From Micromonospora purpureochromogenes (lineage in GTDB: Bacteria > Actinomycetota > Actinomycetes > Mycobacteriales > Micromonosporaceae): DNA of 64,000 bases. Location of the stretch: positions 992,001-1,056,000 of the forward strand of contig NZ_LT607410.1 of NCBI RefSeq assembly GCF_900091515.1, given 5' to 3'. How positions within the stretch are numbered: the first letter of the stretch is position 1; every line of letters starts with the position of its first letter. Below are positions 25,429-36,082 of the stretch, in pieces. The notes under the pieces were generated by a model. It made no database searches. It was not told the origin of the DNA and saw nothing but the letters and a program-made list of their open reading frames with translations. The translations under genes were made by a program, and so were the position numbers.

Positions 25429-26325
25429 ATGCGCCGTGCGATGACGAGACCGGTCGCCGCGTTCGCCGCGGGGGCCCTGCTGGCCGGCTGCGCCGCCACC
25501 GCCGGGGTCGACGGGGACCTCACCGACGACTGGGCCGCCCCGGCGGCTGCCGGGCCGTTCACCCCCGAGGCCGGCGTCTGCCAGGTCGGCGACTTCACTG
25601 ACACCGTCGCGCTGGACGCGTACGCGCCGGTGGACTGCGCCGTGGCGCACCGGGTGGAGACGGTGCACGTCGGGGCCTTTTCGGCCGGCCGGGCGGACCC
25701 GCCCGCCACCGGCTCGCCCGACCTGCGTGGCGCCTTCGCCAAGTGCGACGCGCACGCCACCGGGTACGTCGGTGACGACTGGCGCGCCGGCCGGCTGCGG
25801 CTGGCCGTGGCGCTGCCCACCCGTCCCGGCTGGGCGGCCGGCTCCCGCTGGTACCGCTGCGACCTCAGCGAGTTGACGACCGTCGAGGCGGCGGCCGCCG
25901 TGGTGACCCGCACCGGCAGCCTGCGGGACGCCCTGAAGGGCCCGTCGGCGCTGCGCCTGGGCTGCCAGCGCAGCCGCACCGGCAGCGGCCGGGGCGTGCA
26001 GGTGCTGCTCCCGGCGGAGTGCGCCACCGCCCACGACGCCGAGTTCGTCGGCGTGTGGAAGGCGCCCGACCGGCCGTACCCGACCCGGGACGCTGACTGG
26101 CTGCCGCTCTACGCCGGCTGCCGCAGCGTCCTCGCCCGGTACGTCGGCGTGCCGGACGACGCCGACCTGCGCTTCCGCAGCGGCGTGGTGGTCCGCCCGC
26201 CCGGTGCCGGCCGCTGGCGGGCGGGTGACCGCGGCGTCCGCTGCCACCTCTGGCTCAGCAACCGGACGGTGACCGCCTCGCTCAAGGGCGCCGGCCCGGC
26301 CGGGCTGCCCGTCCGGACGAGGTAG
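25429..26325 (+). CDS. Lipoprotein with two septum-formation-like (PF13845-type) domains
   Basis: The 298-residue lipoprotein precursor has lipobox LAGC (C21). Two similar cysteine-bearing modules follow: VCQVGDF...VDCAVAHRVETVHVG...WYRCDL (about 50-150) and LGCQ...ECATAHDAEFVGVW...VRCHLW (about 185-280). The pattern of a Cys followed by a C-x3-H-x-x-E box and a W/C ending is that of Septum_form domains in actinobacterial membrane proteins. ATG 25429 has GGGAGG five bases upstream. Its cellular role is not known; septum formation is only the family name. Confidence 0.75.
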   Translation: MRRAMTRPVAAFAAGALLAGCAATAGVDGDLTDDWAAPAAAGPFTPEAGVCQVGDFTDTVALDAYAPVDCAVAHRVETVHVGAFSAGRADPPATGSPDLRGAFAKCDAHATGYVGDDWRAGRLRLAVALPTRPGWAAGSRWYRCDLSELTTVEAAAAVVTRTGSLRDALKGPSALRLGCQRSRTGSGRGVQVLLPAECATAHDAEFVGVWKAPDRPYPTRDADWLPLYAGCRSVLARYVGVPDDADLRFRSGVVVRPPGAGRWRAGDRGVRCHLWLSNRTVTASLKGAGPAGLPVRTR

Positions 26326-26398
26326 CGGACGCCGTAGTCCAAACCACTCGTCGTGCCCCCGCCGCCCGGGATGAGGGGCGTTCCGGTTGACTGTGCTC

Positions 26399-28093
26399 AT
26401 GGACCTTCCGACCGTCGACCTACCGGCCCTGCCCCGACTGCTGGCCGCGCCCGCGCCCGGCTGGGTGGAGACGACCGACGTGATCGTGGTCGGTTCCGGG
26501 GTCGCCGGGCTCACGGCCGCGCTGCACCTGCGCGAGGCCGGCCTGCACGTCACGGTGGTCACCAAGGTCAACATCGACGAGGGCTCCACCCGGTGGGCGC
26601 AGGGCGGCATCGCGGCGGTGCTCGACCCGACGGACACCCCGGGCGCGCACGCCCACGACACCGAGATCGCCGGCGTCGGGCTCTGCGACCCGGCGGCCGT
26701 GCGGGTGCTGGTGGAGGAGGGGCCGACCCGGCTCCGCGAGCTGATGCGCATCGGCGCGGAGTTCGACCGCAACCCGGACGGATCGCTGATGCTCACCCGG
26801 GAGGGCGGGCACCGGGCGGACCGGATCGTGCACGCCGGCGGCGACGCCACCGGCGCCGAGGTGCAGCGCGCGCTGCACGCGGCGGTCCGCCGCGACCCGT
26901 GGATCCGCCTGGTCGAGCACGCCCTGGTGCTGGACCTGCTGCGCGCTCCCGGCGACGGCCCGGACGGCCTCGGCCCGGCCTGCGGCATCACCCTGCACGT
27001 GCTCGGCGAGGGCAGCGAGGACGGCGTCGGCGCGCTGCTGGCCCGGGCGGTGGTGCTGGCCACCGGCGGGATGGGGCAGATCTTCTCGGCGACCACCAAC
27101 CCGGCCGTCTCCACCGGCGACGGGGTGGCCCTGGCCATGCGGGCCGGCGCGGCGGTCACCGACGTGGAGTTCGTCCAGTTCCACCCGACCGCGCTGATCG
27201 TGCCGCAGGCGGCCCGGGTGGCCGGCGCCGGCCTCGCCCAGCAGCCGCTGGTCTCCGAGGCGCTGCGCGGCGAGGGCGCCCACCTGGTCGACGGTGACGG
27301 CAAGCGGTTCATGGTCGGCCAGCACGAGCTGGCCGAACTGGCCCCCCGGGACGTGGTGGCCAAGGGCATCCACCGGGTGCTGCTGGCCACCGGCGCGGAC
27401 CACGTCTGGCTGGACGCCCGGCACCTGGGCGGCGACTTCCTGGCCGGGCGGTTCCCCACCATCGTCGCCTCCTGCCTGGCCATCGGTGTGGACCCGGCCA
27501 CCGACCTGATCCCGGTCGCCCCGGCCGCCCACTACGCCTCCGGTGGCGTCCGGACCGACCTGCACGGCCGCACCTCCATCCCCGGCCTGTACGCCTGCGG
27601 CGAGGTCGCCTGCACCGGCGTGCACGGCGCCAACCGGCTGGCCAGCAACTCGCTGCTGGAAGGGCTGGTCTTCTCCCGCCGGATCGCCGAGGACATCGCC
27701 GCCGGGCTGCCCGAGCAGGCCAGGCCGGCGGAGACGGGCGCGTGGGTGGGCGGCGAGGGCTGGGTGGTGCCGGCCGAGGGCACGTCGGCGCTCCAGCGGG
27801 CGATGACCCGGGGCGCCGGGGTGCTGCGGTCGGCCGCCACGCTGACCGGGACCGCCGCCGTCCTGGGCGAGCTGGGCCTGGGCCGGGGCACTCCGCGTAC
27901 CGCCGACTGGGAGGCGACGAACCTGCTCACCGTGGCGTCGACCCTGGTCGCCGCCGCGTACGCCCGCCAGGAGACCCGGGGGTGCCACTGGCGGGAGGAC
28001 TTCCCGGCCGCCGACGAGCGGTGGCGGGGCCATCTGCTCGGTGCGGTCGGTGCGCAGGGTCGGTTGACGTCCCGGTGGGAGGAGTTGGCGTGA
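26399..28093 (+). CDS. nadB: L-aspartate oxidase
   Basis: NadB oxidises L-aspartate to iminoaspartate in de novo NAD synthesis. The protein of about 564 residues has the FAD motif VIVVGSGVAGLTAAL, STRWAQGGIAAV, the active-site region HRADRIVHAGGDATG, VEFVQFHPTAL and the C-terminal GEVACTGVHGANRLASNSLLEGLVF. I use ATG 26399; TTG 26387 and GTG 26393 are in frame, and a GAGGGG at 26373-26378 would suit TTG 26387. nadC follows across a repeat-made linker. No nadA is visible in the window. Confidence 0.95.
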   Translation: MDLPTVDLPALPRLLAAPAPGWVETTDVIVVGSGVAGLTAALHLREAGLHVTVVTKVNIDEGSTRWAQGGIAAVLDPTDTPGAHAHDTEIAGVGLCDPAAVRVLVEEGPTRLRELMRIGAEFDRNPDGSLMLTREGGHRADRIVHAGGDATGAEVQRALHAAVRRDPWIRLVEHALVLDLLRAPGDGPDGLGPACGITLHVLGEGSEDGVGALLARAVVLATGGMGQIFSATTNPAVSTGDGVALAMRAGAAVTDVEFVQFHPTALIVPQAARVAGAGLAQQPLVSEALRGEGAHLVDGDGKRFMVGQHELAELAPRDVVAKGIHRVLLATGADHVWLDARHLGGDFLAGRFPTIVASCLAIGVDPATDLIPVAPAAHYASGGVRTDLHGRTSIPGLYACGEVACTGVHGANRLASNSLLEGLVFSRRIAEDIAAGLPEQARPAETGAWVGGEGWVVPAEGTSALQRAMTRGAGVLRSAATLTGTAAVLGELGLGRGTPRTADWEATNLLTVASTLVAAAYARQETRGCHWREDFPAADERWRGHLLGAVGAQGRLTSRWEELA

Positions 28094-28259
28094 GCGCGAG
28101 GAGTGAGCCGGTCTTGCGAGCCCCGCAGTCGCGAACGAAGGTGGGTCCGGTGAGCGCGAGGAGTGAGCCGGTTTTGCGAGCCCCGCAGTCGCGAACGAAG
28201 GTGGGTCCGGTGAGCGCGAGGAGTGAGCCGGTCCTGCGGGCGCGAATCGAGGGGGACGC
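28090..28259 (+). repeat. 60-bp tandem repeat (2.8 copies) between nadB and nadC
   Basis: Unit 1 is 28090-28149 and unit 2 is 28150-28209; they differ at one base. Unit 3 (28210-28259) is shorter and diverges after about 35 bases. Each unit starts with GTGAGCGCGAGGAGTGAGCC and contains GCGAGCCCCGCAG. The first unit begins on the last base of the codon before the nadB stop. A related repeat lies at 45610-45755. Confidence 0.9.
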
Positions 28260-28263
28260 GTGA
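28090..28263 (+). CDS. 57-codon linker ORF made of the 60-bp repeat
   Basis: The frame begins at GTG 28090 (overlapping the nadB TGA) and ends at TGA 28261-28263, overlapping the nadC GTG. Each full repeat encodes VSARSEPVLRAPQSRTKVGP, so the product would be two and a half copies of this basic peptide. The 60-bp unit is a multiple of three, so copy number can change without breaking the frame or the coupling. Whether a peptide is made is not known. Confidence 0.45.
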   Translation: MSARSEPVLRAPQSRTKVGPVSARSEPVLRAPQSRTKVGPVSARSEPVLRARIEGDA

Positions 28264-29156
28264 GGGAGTCGACCGAGCGGGCGTTGCGGGCCGGTGGCCT
28301 GGACCCGGCGCAGGTGCGGGCGGTCGTCGTGGGGGCGCTCGCCGAGGACCTGGGGCCGGACTTCCTCGACGTGACCAGCGTGGCCACCATCCCCGACACC
28401 CAGACCGACACCGCCGACGTGGTCGCCCGCGCCGACGGGGTGGTGGCCGGGCTGGCCGTGGCCGCCGCGGCCTTCGAGCTGGTCGGCGAGGTGACCGGTG
28501 CGGACCGTACCGTCGAGGTCTCGCTGGTGGCCCGGGACGGGCAGCGGGTGGCGCGCGGCGACGTGCTGGCCACGGTGACCGGCCCGACCCGGCTGCTGCT
28601 CACCGCCGAGCGCACGGCGCTCAACCTGCTCAGCCGGATGTCCGGAGTGGCCACCCACACCCGGGCCTGGGCCGACGCCCTGGCCGGTACGAAGGCGATG
28701 GTGCTGGACACCCGCAAGACCACCCCGGGCCTGCGCGCCCTGGAGAAGTACGCGGTGCGCGCCGGCGGCGGCACGAACAAGCGGATGGGCCTGCACGACG
28801 TCGCCATGATCAAGGACAACCACAAGTTCGCCGCGGGCGGCATCGCGCCCGCCTTCCGCCGGGTCCGGGAGGCGTTCCCCGACGTGCCGGTGCAGGTGGA
28901 GGTCGACACCGTCGCCGAGGCGGTGGAGGCGGTCGAGGCCGGTGCGGACTTCCTGCTGCTGGACAACATGACCCCGGAGACGCTGCGGGAGGTGGTCGCC
29001 CGGGTGGGCGACCGGGCGGAGCTGGAGGCGACCGGCGGGCTCACCCTCGCGGTGGCAGCCGAGTACGCGGCCACCGGTGTGGACTTCCTGTCGGTGGGTG
29101 CGCTGACCCACTCCTCGCCGATCCTGGACATCGCGCTGGACCTGCGGACGCGGTGA
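28260..29156 (+). CDS. nadC: Nicotinate-nucleotide pyrophosphorylase (quinolinate phosphoribosyltransferase)
   Basis: NadC converts quinolinate and PRPP to nicotinate mononucleotide. The 298-residue protein has the family segments AERTALNLLSRMSGVAT, LDTRKTTPGLR, KYAVRAGGGTNKRMGLHD, IKDNH, VEVDTVAEA, LLLDNM and ATGGLTL, with the conserved Arg/His/Lys ligands present. The GTG start overlaps the end of the repeat ORF; there is no separate strong SD, so its expression may depend on ribosomes arriving from nadB. Confidence 0.95.
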   Translation: MRESTERALRAGGLDPAQVRAVVVGALAEDLGPDFLDVTSVATIPDTQTDTADVVARADGVVAGLAVAAAAFELVGEVTGADRTVEVSLVARDGQRVARGDVLATVTGPTRLLLTAERTALNLLSRMSGVATHTRAWADALAGTKAMVLDTRKTTPGLRALEKYAVRAGGGTNKRMGLHDVAMIKDNHKFAAGGIAPAFRRVREAFPDVPVQVEVDTVAEAVEAVEAGADFLLLDNMTPETLREVVARVGDRAELEATGGLTLAVAAEYAATGVDFLSVGALTHSSPILDIALDLRTR

Positions 29157-29236
29157 GCCTGGGCGCGGTGGGCCCGGCGCGGTGGGCCGGGCCGGGCGGC
29201 CGGCGGCTCGGCGGGTTCGACCCGCCGGGCGGCGTC

Positions 29237-29242
29237 TAGGCT
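29237..29242 (+). promoter_or_regulatory. -10 box TAGGCT, leaderless coaX
   Basis: TAGGCT ends six bases before GTG 29249. Confidence 0.55.
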
Positions 29243-29248
29243 TCGCGT

Positions 29249-30007
29249 GTGCTGCTCTGCATCGACATCGGAAACACCAACACCGTGCTGGCGACCTTCG
29301 ACGGCGACAAGCTGGTGCACTCCTGGCGGATCAAGACCGACGCCCGGTCCACGGCGGACGAGCTGGGTCTGATGTTCCGCGGGCTGCTCGCCGGTGACGC
29401 GGTGGAGATCACCGGGGTGGCGGCCTGCTCCACGGTTCCGGCGGCGCTGCGCTCGTTGCGGTCCATGCTGGCCCGCTACTACGCCGACCTGCCCAGCGTG
29501 ATCGTCGAGCCGGGGGTGCGCACCGGCGTCCAGCTCGCGATCGACAACCCCAAGGAGGTCGGCTCGGACCGGGTGGTCAACACCCTCGCCGCCTACACCC
29601 TCTACGGCGGTCCGTCGATCGTGGTCGACTTCGGCACCACCACGAACTTCGACGTGATCAGCGGCCGGGGAGAGTTCCTCGGCGGTGCCTTCGCCCCGGG
29701 CATCGAGATCTCGTTCGACGCCCTGGCCGCCCGGGCCGCCCAGCTGCGCAAGGTGGAGGCGACCAAGCCCCGGTCGGTGATCGGCAAGAACACCGTCGAA
29801 TGCCTCCAGTCCGGCCTCTACTTCGGCTTCGCCGGGCAGGTCGACCGGATCGTCGAGCGGATGGCCGAGGAGTTGGGCGAGGTGAAGGCGGTGATCGCCA
29901 CCGGCGGGCTGGCCTCGGTGGTGATCGGCGAGTGCCGCACGATCACCCACCACGAGCCGATGATCACCCTGATCGGCCTCCGGATGGTCTACGAGCGCAA
30001 CACCTGA
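29249..30007 (+). CDS. coaX: Type III pantothenate kinase
   Basis: CoaX phosphorylates pantothenate, the first step from pantothenate to CoA. The 252-residue protein has the ASKHA phosphate loop CIDIGNTNTVLATF, GSDRVVNTLAAYTLY, the second phosphate motif VVDFGTTTNFDVI, GGAFAPGIEIS and IATGGLA. It has its own leaderless promoter downstream of nadC. Confidence 0.95.
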   Translation: MLLCIDIGNTNTVLATFDGDKLVHSWRIKTDARSTADELGLMFRGLLAGDAVEITGVAACSTVPAALRSLRSMLARYYADLPSVIVEPGVRTGVQLAIDNPKEVGSDRVVNTLAAYTLYGGPSIVVDFGTTTNFDVISGRGEFLGGAFAPGIEISFDALAARAAQLRKVEATKPRSVIGKNTVECLQSGLYFGFAGQVDRIVERMAEELGEVKAVIATGGLASVVIGECRTITHHEPMITLIGLRMVYERNT

Positions 30008-30042
30008 CCCCGGGCGTCGCCGCGGTCGGGCGCCGCCCGGGG
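30008..30042. terminator. Bidirectional terminator between coaX and a convergent methyltransferase gene
   Basis: CCCCGGGCG (30008-30016) pairs with CGCCCGGGG (30034-30042). It starts directly after the coaX stop and ends 2 bp before the stop of the convergent gene. Confidence 0.6.
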
Positions 30043-30044
30043 GC

Positions 30045-30785
30045 TCAGCGCCGCCGGGCCCGGAAGACCAGCGTCCGGTACGGCAGCTCGACCGTCTCCC
30101 GCCCGGCCAGATCGGGGTGGGTGGCGAACAGTTCCCGCAGCTCCGAGTCGACCCGCTGCCGTTGCCGGGGCGTGGCGGTCAGCCAGTTCGAACGGGTACG
30201 CAGCATGCCGAGGACCTCGTCCGGGGTCAGCGTGACCCGGTGGGCGAACTCGCCCAGTTCGACCGGGCCGAAGGCCGGACCGAAGTCGGTGATCTTCTCG
30301 GTCAGGTCGCCGGCGTCGTCGTGGAGCTCGGCGATCCGGTCCAGCTCGGCCACCCAGCCGACGCTGCCGTCCCGGGTGTTCCAGATCGGGGCGAACGTCC
30401 CGCCCGTCCGGAGCACCCGGGCGATCTCGGCGTGCGCCCGCTCCTTGTCGAACCAGTGGTAGGCCTGCCCCACCAGGACCGCGTCGGCCGTCCCGTCCGG
30501 CAGCGGCACCGACTCGGCGCTGCCGGCCAGCGCGGTGCTGCCCGGGGTGGCGGCGGCCAACTGGGCCCGCATGCCCGGATCGGGCTCCACCGGCAGCACC
30601 TCGTGGCCCAGGTCGAGGATCGCGCGACTGAGGATGCCGGTGCCGGCGCCGAGGTCGACCACCCGGGCCGGCGCCTCGACGCTCGCCAGGGCCCAGCGGA
30701 CGGCGGCCTGCGGATAGCGGGGCCGGAACCGGTCGTAGTCGGTGGCGGCCGCCCCGAAGGACAGCGCGTGAGTGGGGTCGGTCAT
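30045..30785 (-). CDS. Class I SAM-dependent methyltransferase
   Basis: The 246-residue protein has the SAM motif VVDLGAGTGILSRAI, an acidic loop VEPDPGM, VLVGQAYHWFD and a UbiE/Methyltransf_11-like layout. The YDRFRPRYP segment at the N-terminus is common in small-molecule methyltransferases of this family. Substrate is unknown. A TAACCT box seven bases upstream of ATG 30785 indicates a leaderless transcript divergent from lysS. Confidence 0.85.
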   Translation of the reverse strand: MTDPTHALSFGAAATDYDRFRPRYPQAAVRWALASVEAPARVVDLGAGTGILSRAILDLGHEVLPVEPDPGMRAQLAAATPGSTALAGSAESVPLPDGTADAVLVGQAYHWFDKERAHAEIARVLRTGGTFAPIWNTRDGSVGWVAELDRIAELHDDAGDLTEKITDFGPAFGPVELGEFAHRVTLTPDEVLGMLRTRSNWLTATPRQRQRVDSELRELFATHPDLAGRETVELPYRTLVFRARRR

Positions 30786-30792
30786 GAGCGGC

Positions 30793-30798
30793 AGGTTA
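30793..30798 (-). promoter_or_regulatory. -10 box TAACCT, leaderless start at 30785
   Basis: On the minus strand TAACCT is followed by seven bases and the ATG of the methyltransferase gene. Confidence 0.5.
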
Positions 30799-30875
30799 TC
30801 CCGTAACGGCGACCTGGGCGCTTGAGTACGCTCGGGGGCTGACCCCGCCGATATCTCCTTTCTGAGGACAGTGCC

Positions 30876-32384
30876 GTGACCGAGCAGAACGCCGTGCCAG
30901 TGGATCCCGCCGACGACCTTCCCGAGCAGATGAAGGTCCGCCGGGAGAAGCGGGACCGGATGCTCGCCGAGGGCATCGAGCCGTACCCGGTGGGTTTCCC
31001 CCGGACCAGCACGCTGGCCGAGGTCCGCGCGAAGTACGCCGAGCTGCCCACCGACACCGCGACCGGCGACCAGGTCTCGGTCACCGGCCGGGTGATCTTC
31101 GTACGGAACACCGGCAAGCTCTGCTTCGCGACGCTGCGCGACGGCGACGGCACCGAACTCCAGGCCATGCTCTCCCTGGACCGGGTGGGCGCCGAGCGGC
31201 TGGAGGACTGGAAGCGCCTGGTCGACCTCGGCGACCACGTCGGGGTGACCGGTGAGGTGATCACCAGCCGCCGGGGCGAGCTGTCCGTGCTGGCCCAGGA
31301 GTGGGCGGTCACCGCCAAGGCGCTGCGCCCGCTGCCGGTGGCGCACAAGCCGCTGAGCGAGGAGGCCCGGGTCCGCCAGCGCTACGTCGACCTGGTCGTC
31401 CGCCCGCAGGCGCGGCAGATGGTGCGTACCCGGGCGGCGGCGGTGCGCAGCCTGCGCGATTCGCTGCACGGGCAGGGATTCATCGAGGTCGAGACCCCGA
31501 TGCTGCAGTTGCTGCACGGCGGGGCGGCGGCCCGCCCATTCGTGACCCACAGCAATGCGTTGAACACCGACCTGTATCTGCGAATCGCGCCGGAACTGTT
31601 TCTCAAGCGGGCCGTGGTCGGCGGCGTCGACCGGGTCTTCGAGATCAACCGCAACTTCCGTAATGAGGGCGTCGACTCTTCGCACTCGCCGGAGTTCGCG
31701 ATGCTGGAGACCTACCAGGCGTACGGCGACTACGACACGATGGCCGAGCTGACCCGCAATCTGGTGCAGCAGGCGGCGATCGCGGTCAGCGGCTCGACCG
31801 TGGTGACCCACGCCGACGGCCGCGACTTCGACCTGGGCGGCGAGTGGCGCTCGGTGACGCTGTTCGGGGTGCTTTCCGAGGCGCTCGGCGAGGAGGTCAC
31901 GGTCCGCACCGAACGGTCCCGCCTGGTGGAGTACGCCGACAAGGTGGGACTCGCCGTGGACCCGAAGTGGGGGCCGGGCAAGCTGGCCGAGGAACTGTTC
32001 GAGGAACTGGTCGTGCCGGGCCTGCAGGCCCCCACCTTCGTGCGCGACTACCCGGAGGAGACCAGCCCGCTGACCCGGGCGCACCGCAGCGAGCCGGGGC
32101 TGGCCGAGAAGTGGGACCTCTACGTCCTCGGCTTCGAGCTGGGCACCGCGTACTCGGAGCTGGTGGACCCGGTGGTGCAGCGGGAGCGGCTGGTCGCCCA
32201 GGCGCAGTTGGCCGCCCGCGGCGACGACGAGGCCATGCGGCTGGACGAGGACTTTCTGCGCGCGATGGAGTACGGAATGCCGCCGGCCGGCGGTATGGGA
32301 ATGGGAATCGACCGACTTCTGATGGCGCTGACCGGTCTCGGAATTCGGGAGACCATCCTCTTCCCGTTGGTCCGCCCGGAGTGA
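30876..32384 (+). CDS. lysS: Lysyl-tRNA synthetase, class II
   Basis: LysS charges tRNA-Lys. The 502-residue protein has an OB-fold anticodon-binding domain (about 60-165) and the class II core with motif 1 ([10 protein letters not shown]), motif 2 ([11 protein letters not shown]...HSPEFAMLE) and motif 3 ([11 protein letters not shown]). The start GTG 30876 has GAGGA nine bases upstream. Its position before lsr2 and clpC matches mycobacteria. Late in the gene a few codons end in A or T (for example near 32270-32350), but the gene is otherwise ordinary. Confidence 0.97.
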   Translation: MTEQNAVPVDPADDLPEQMKVRREKRDRMLAEGIEPYPVGFPRTSTLAEVRAKYAELPTDTATGDQVSVTGRVIFVRNTGKLCFATLRDGDGTELQAMLSLDRVGAERLEDWKRLVDLGDHVGVTGEVITSRRGELSVLAQEWAVTAKALRPLPVAHKPLSEEARVRQRYVDLVVRPQARQMVRTRAAAVRSLRDSLHGQGFIEVETPMLQLLHGGAAARPFVTHSNALNTDLYLRIAPELFLKRAVVGGVDRVFEINRNFRNEGVDSSHSPEFAMLETYQAYGDYDTMAELTRNLVQQAAIAVSGSTVVTHADGRDFDLGGEWRSVTLFGVLSEALGEEVTVRTERSRLVEYADKVGLAVDPKWGPGKLAEELFEELVVPGLQAPTFVRDYPEETSPLTRAHRSEPGLAEKWDLYVLGFELGTAYSELVDPVVQRERLVAQAQLAARGDDEAMRLDEDFLRAMEYGMPPAGGMGMGIDRLLMALTGLGIRETILFPLVRPE

Positions 32385-32418
32385 GTCGGAAGCTTCTCCG
32401 GCTCGTTACCGCATCCTA

Positions 32419-32449
32419 TTGACGGGTCGAGCGCCGCGCAGGTTATTGT
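32419..32449 (+). promoter_or_regulatory. SigA-type promoter of lsr2
   Basis: TTGACG (32419-32424) and TATTGT (32444-32449), 19 bases apart (18 if TTATTG is taken), sit in an AT-rich pocket between lysS and lsr2. This is one of the few places in the window with both a -35 and a -10 element. Confidence 0.55.
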
Positions 32450-32491
32450 GCTTCTATTGCAGGAGCACCCTGCTCGAAAGGAATGTGGGAC

Positions 32492-32842
32492 GTGGCCAAG
32501 CAGATCATTCACAAGCTGGTCGATGACCTGGACGGCGGGGACGCGGACGAGACCGTCAAGTTCGCCCTCGACGGCGTTCAGTACGAGATCGACCTGTCGA
32601 ACTCCAACGCCGAGAAATTGCGCGACGTATTCGCGCCGTACGTGGCGGCGGGCACCCGGGTCGGTCGTGGCGGCGTGGTCGTGGGTGGCCGGGCGGCGCG
32701 GGGCCGGGGCGGCGCCACCGCCGACCGCGAGCAGAACAAGGCGATCCGGGCCTGGGCCAAGAAGTCCGGCAAGGAGATCTCCGACCGGGGCCGCATCCCG
32801 CAGGAGATCGTCGACGAGTACCACTCCAAGGCGGGTCACTGA
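32492..32842 (+). CDS. lsr2: Nucleoid-associated protein Lsr2
   Basis: Lsr2 is the H-NS-like xenogeneic silencer of actinobacteria. The 116-residue protein has the N-terminal dimerisation domain (MAKQIIHKLVDDLDGGD, YEIDLS) and a C-terminal AT-hook-like DNA-binding domain with the RGR motif at 99-101 (SDRGRIPQEIVDEY). The start is GTG 32492, which gives the canonical N-terminus; an ATG nine bases upstream adds MWD without support. The linker (60-75) is very Gly/Arg-rich. It probably silences AT-richer acquired DNA. Confidence 0.97.
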   Translation: MAKQIIHKLVDDLDGGDADETVKFALDGVQYEIDLSNSNAEKLRDVFAPYVAAGTRVGRGGVVVGGRAARGRGGATADREQNKAIRAWAKKSGKEISDRGRIPQEIVDEYHSKAGH

Positions 32843-32868
32843 CGCCAGCGCCAGCGCCAGGGGCGACA

Positions 32869-32905
32869 CGACGCCGGGCCGGAGCACCACTCCGGGCCGG
32901 CGTCG
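32869..32905 (+). terminator. Terminator after lsr2
   Basis: A 16-bp stem with one mismatch (32869-32884 with 32890-32905, loop CACCA) lies 27 bp after the lsr2 stop and is followed by CCGTTTA. Confidence 0.7.
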
Positions 32906-33345
32906 CCGTTTACCCGGCCCGTGGGGCGCCGGGGCCGGATGTGCTGGCTGTGATGAACGGGGCGGGGCGGCCCGGAGTTGCCTCGTGCGGCACCGGCGCG
33001 GCGGGGCCCAGCGGGCGGGAAGATTCCCGCCGGGGGCGGCGTTGTCCACAGGCGGTGGAGAATCTGTCCACAACCTGTGGACGAGCCACCGGTCCGCCGG
33101 GGAGCTTCCGCACCCGAGGCGAATTTCGCTCTGCGCGTACAGGTCGGGGTCCCGGAACACCTCCTGAGCGCGGATGGTTGTTCAAAACGACGTCAGAACG
33201 GCTCATCGCGAGGACACACGACCTCAGCGGAGTCGGTCGGCGGCGATAGAGTAAGGAGGCACGGACGCCCGTCCCGGACGTCCGCGCACCGGCCCCGCCA
33301 AGATCTAGAACATCAAGGCGCACGGCACGTGAGGAGCACGAGGGC
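32906..33345 (+). promoter_or_regulatory. Long intergenic region upstream of clpC
   Basis: I see no real gene in these 440 bases; a short open frame at 32941-33249 has neither family resemblance nor an SD. The region holds a cluster of DnaA-box-like sequences (33042-33084) and a TAGAGT possible -10 box (33247-33252). The clpC SD (GAGGAG) lies close to ATG 33346. Confidence 0.5.
33042..33084. other. Cluster of three DnaA-box-like sequences
   Basis: TTGTCCACA (33042-33050) matches the actinobacterial DnaA box exactly. CTGTCCACA (33064-33072) and, inverted, TGTGGACGA (33076-33084) match with one change each. The last two form a perfect inverted repeat GTCCACA-acc-TGTGGAC (33066-33082). The first two are 22 bp apart, about two helical turns. 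Confidence 0.6.
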
Positions 33346-35877
<2,532 letters not shown>

Positions 35878-35892
35878 GGACGACAGCACGAG

Positions 35893-35937
35893 GGCGGCGG
35901 CCCCGGACGGCGAGAGCCATCCGGGGCCGCCGCCTTT
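35893..35937 (+). terminator. Strong intrinsic terminator after clpC
   Basis: A 19-bp stem with one G-T wobble (35893-35911 with 35916-35934), a GAGA tetraloop and then TTT, 16 bp after the stop codon. Confidence 0.9.
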
Positions 35938-36082
35938 GGCGTGCCGATCCCTGCGCGACCGGCCAGGCTACCGTCCGCTTCGCGGCGGGTAGCGGTGTCC
36001 GGGACGCACGACCCGCGACACGCCGCAAACGGAGTCGATCACCCGGCCTCGGGCGGTCGGGCCCCCCGACGCGGAGGTGGAG

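Noticed and set aside
26420..29953. A 1177-codon minus-strand open frame across nadB, nadC and coaX
   Set aside because: Three well-conserved enzymes lie on the other strand, and the long frame has antisense composition only.
33121..33142. Possible ClgR box (TTCGCTCTGCGCG) upstream of clpC
   Set aside because: Spacing and two positions do not match the consensus that I know, and it lies about 200 bp from the start codon.
32941..33249. Open frame of 102 codons between lsr2 and clpC
   Set aside because: No SD, no family resemblance, and it overlaps the DnaA-box cluster and the clpC control region.
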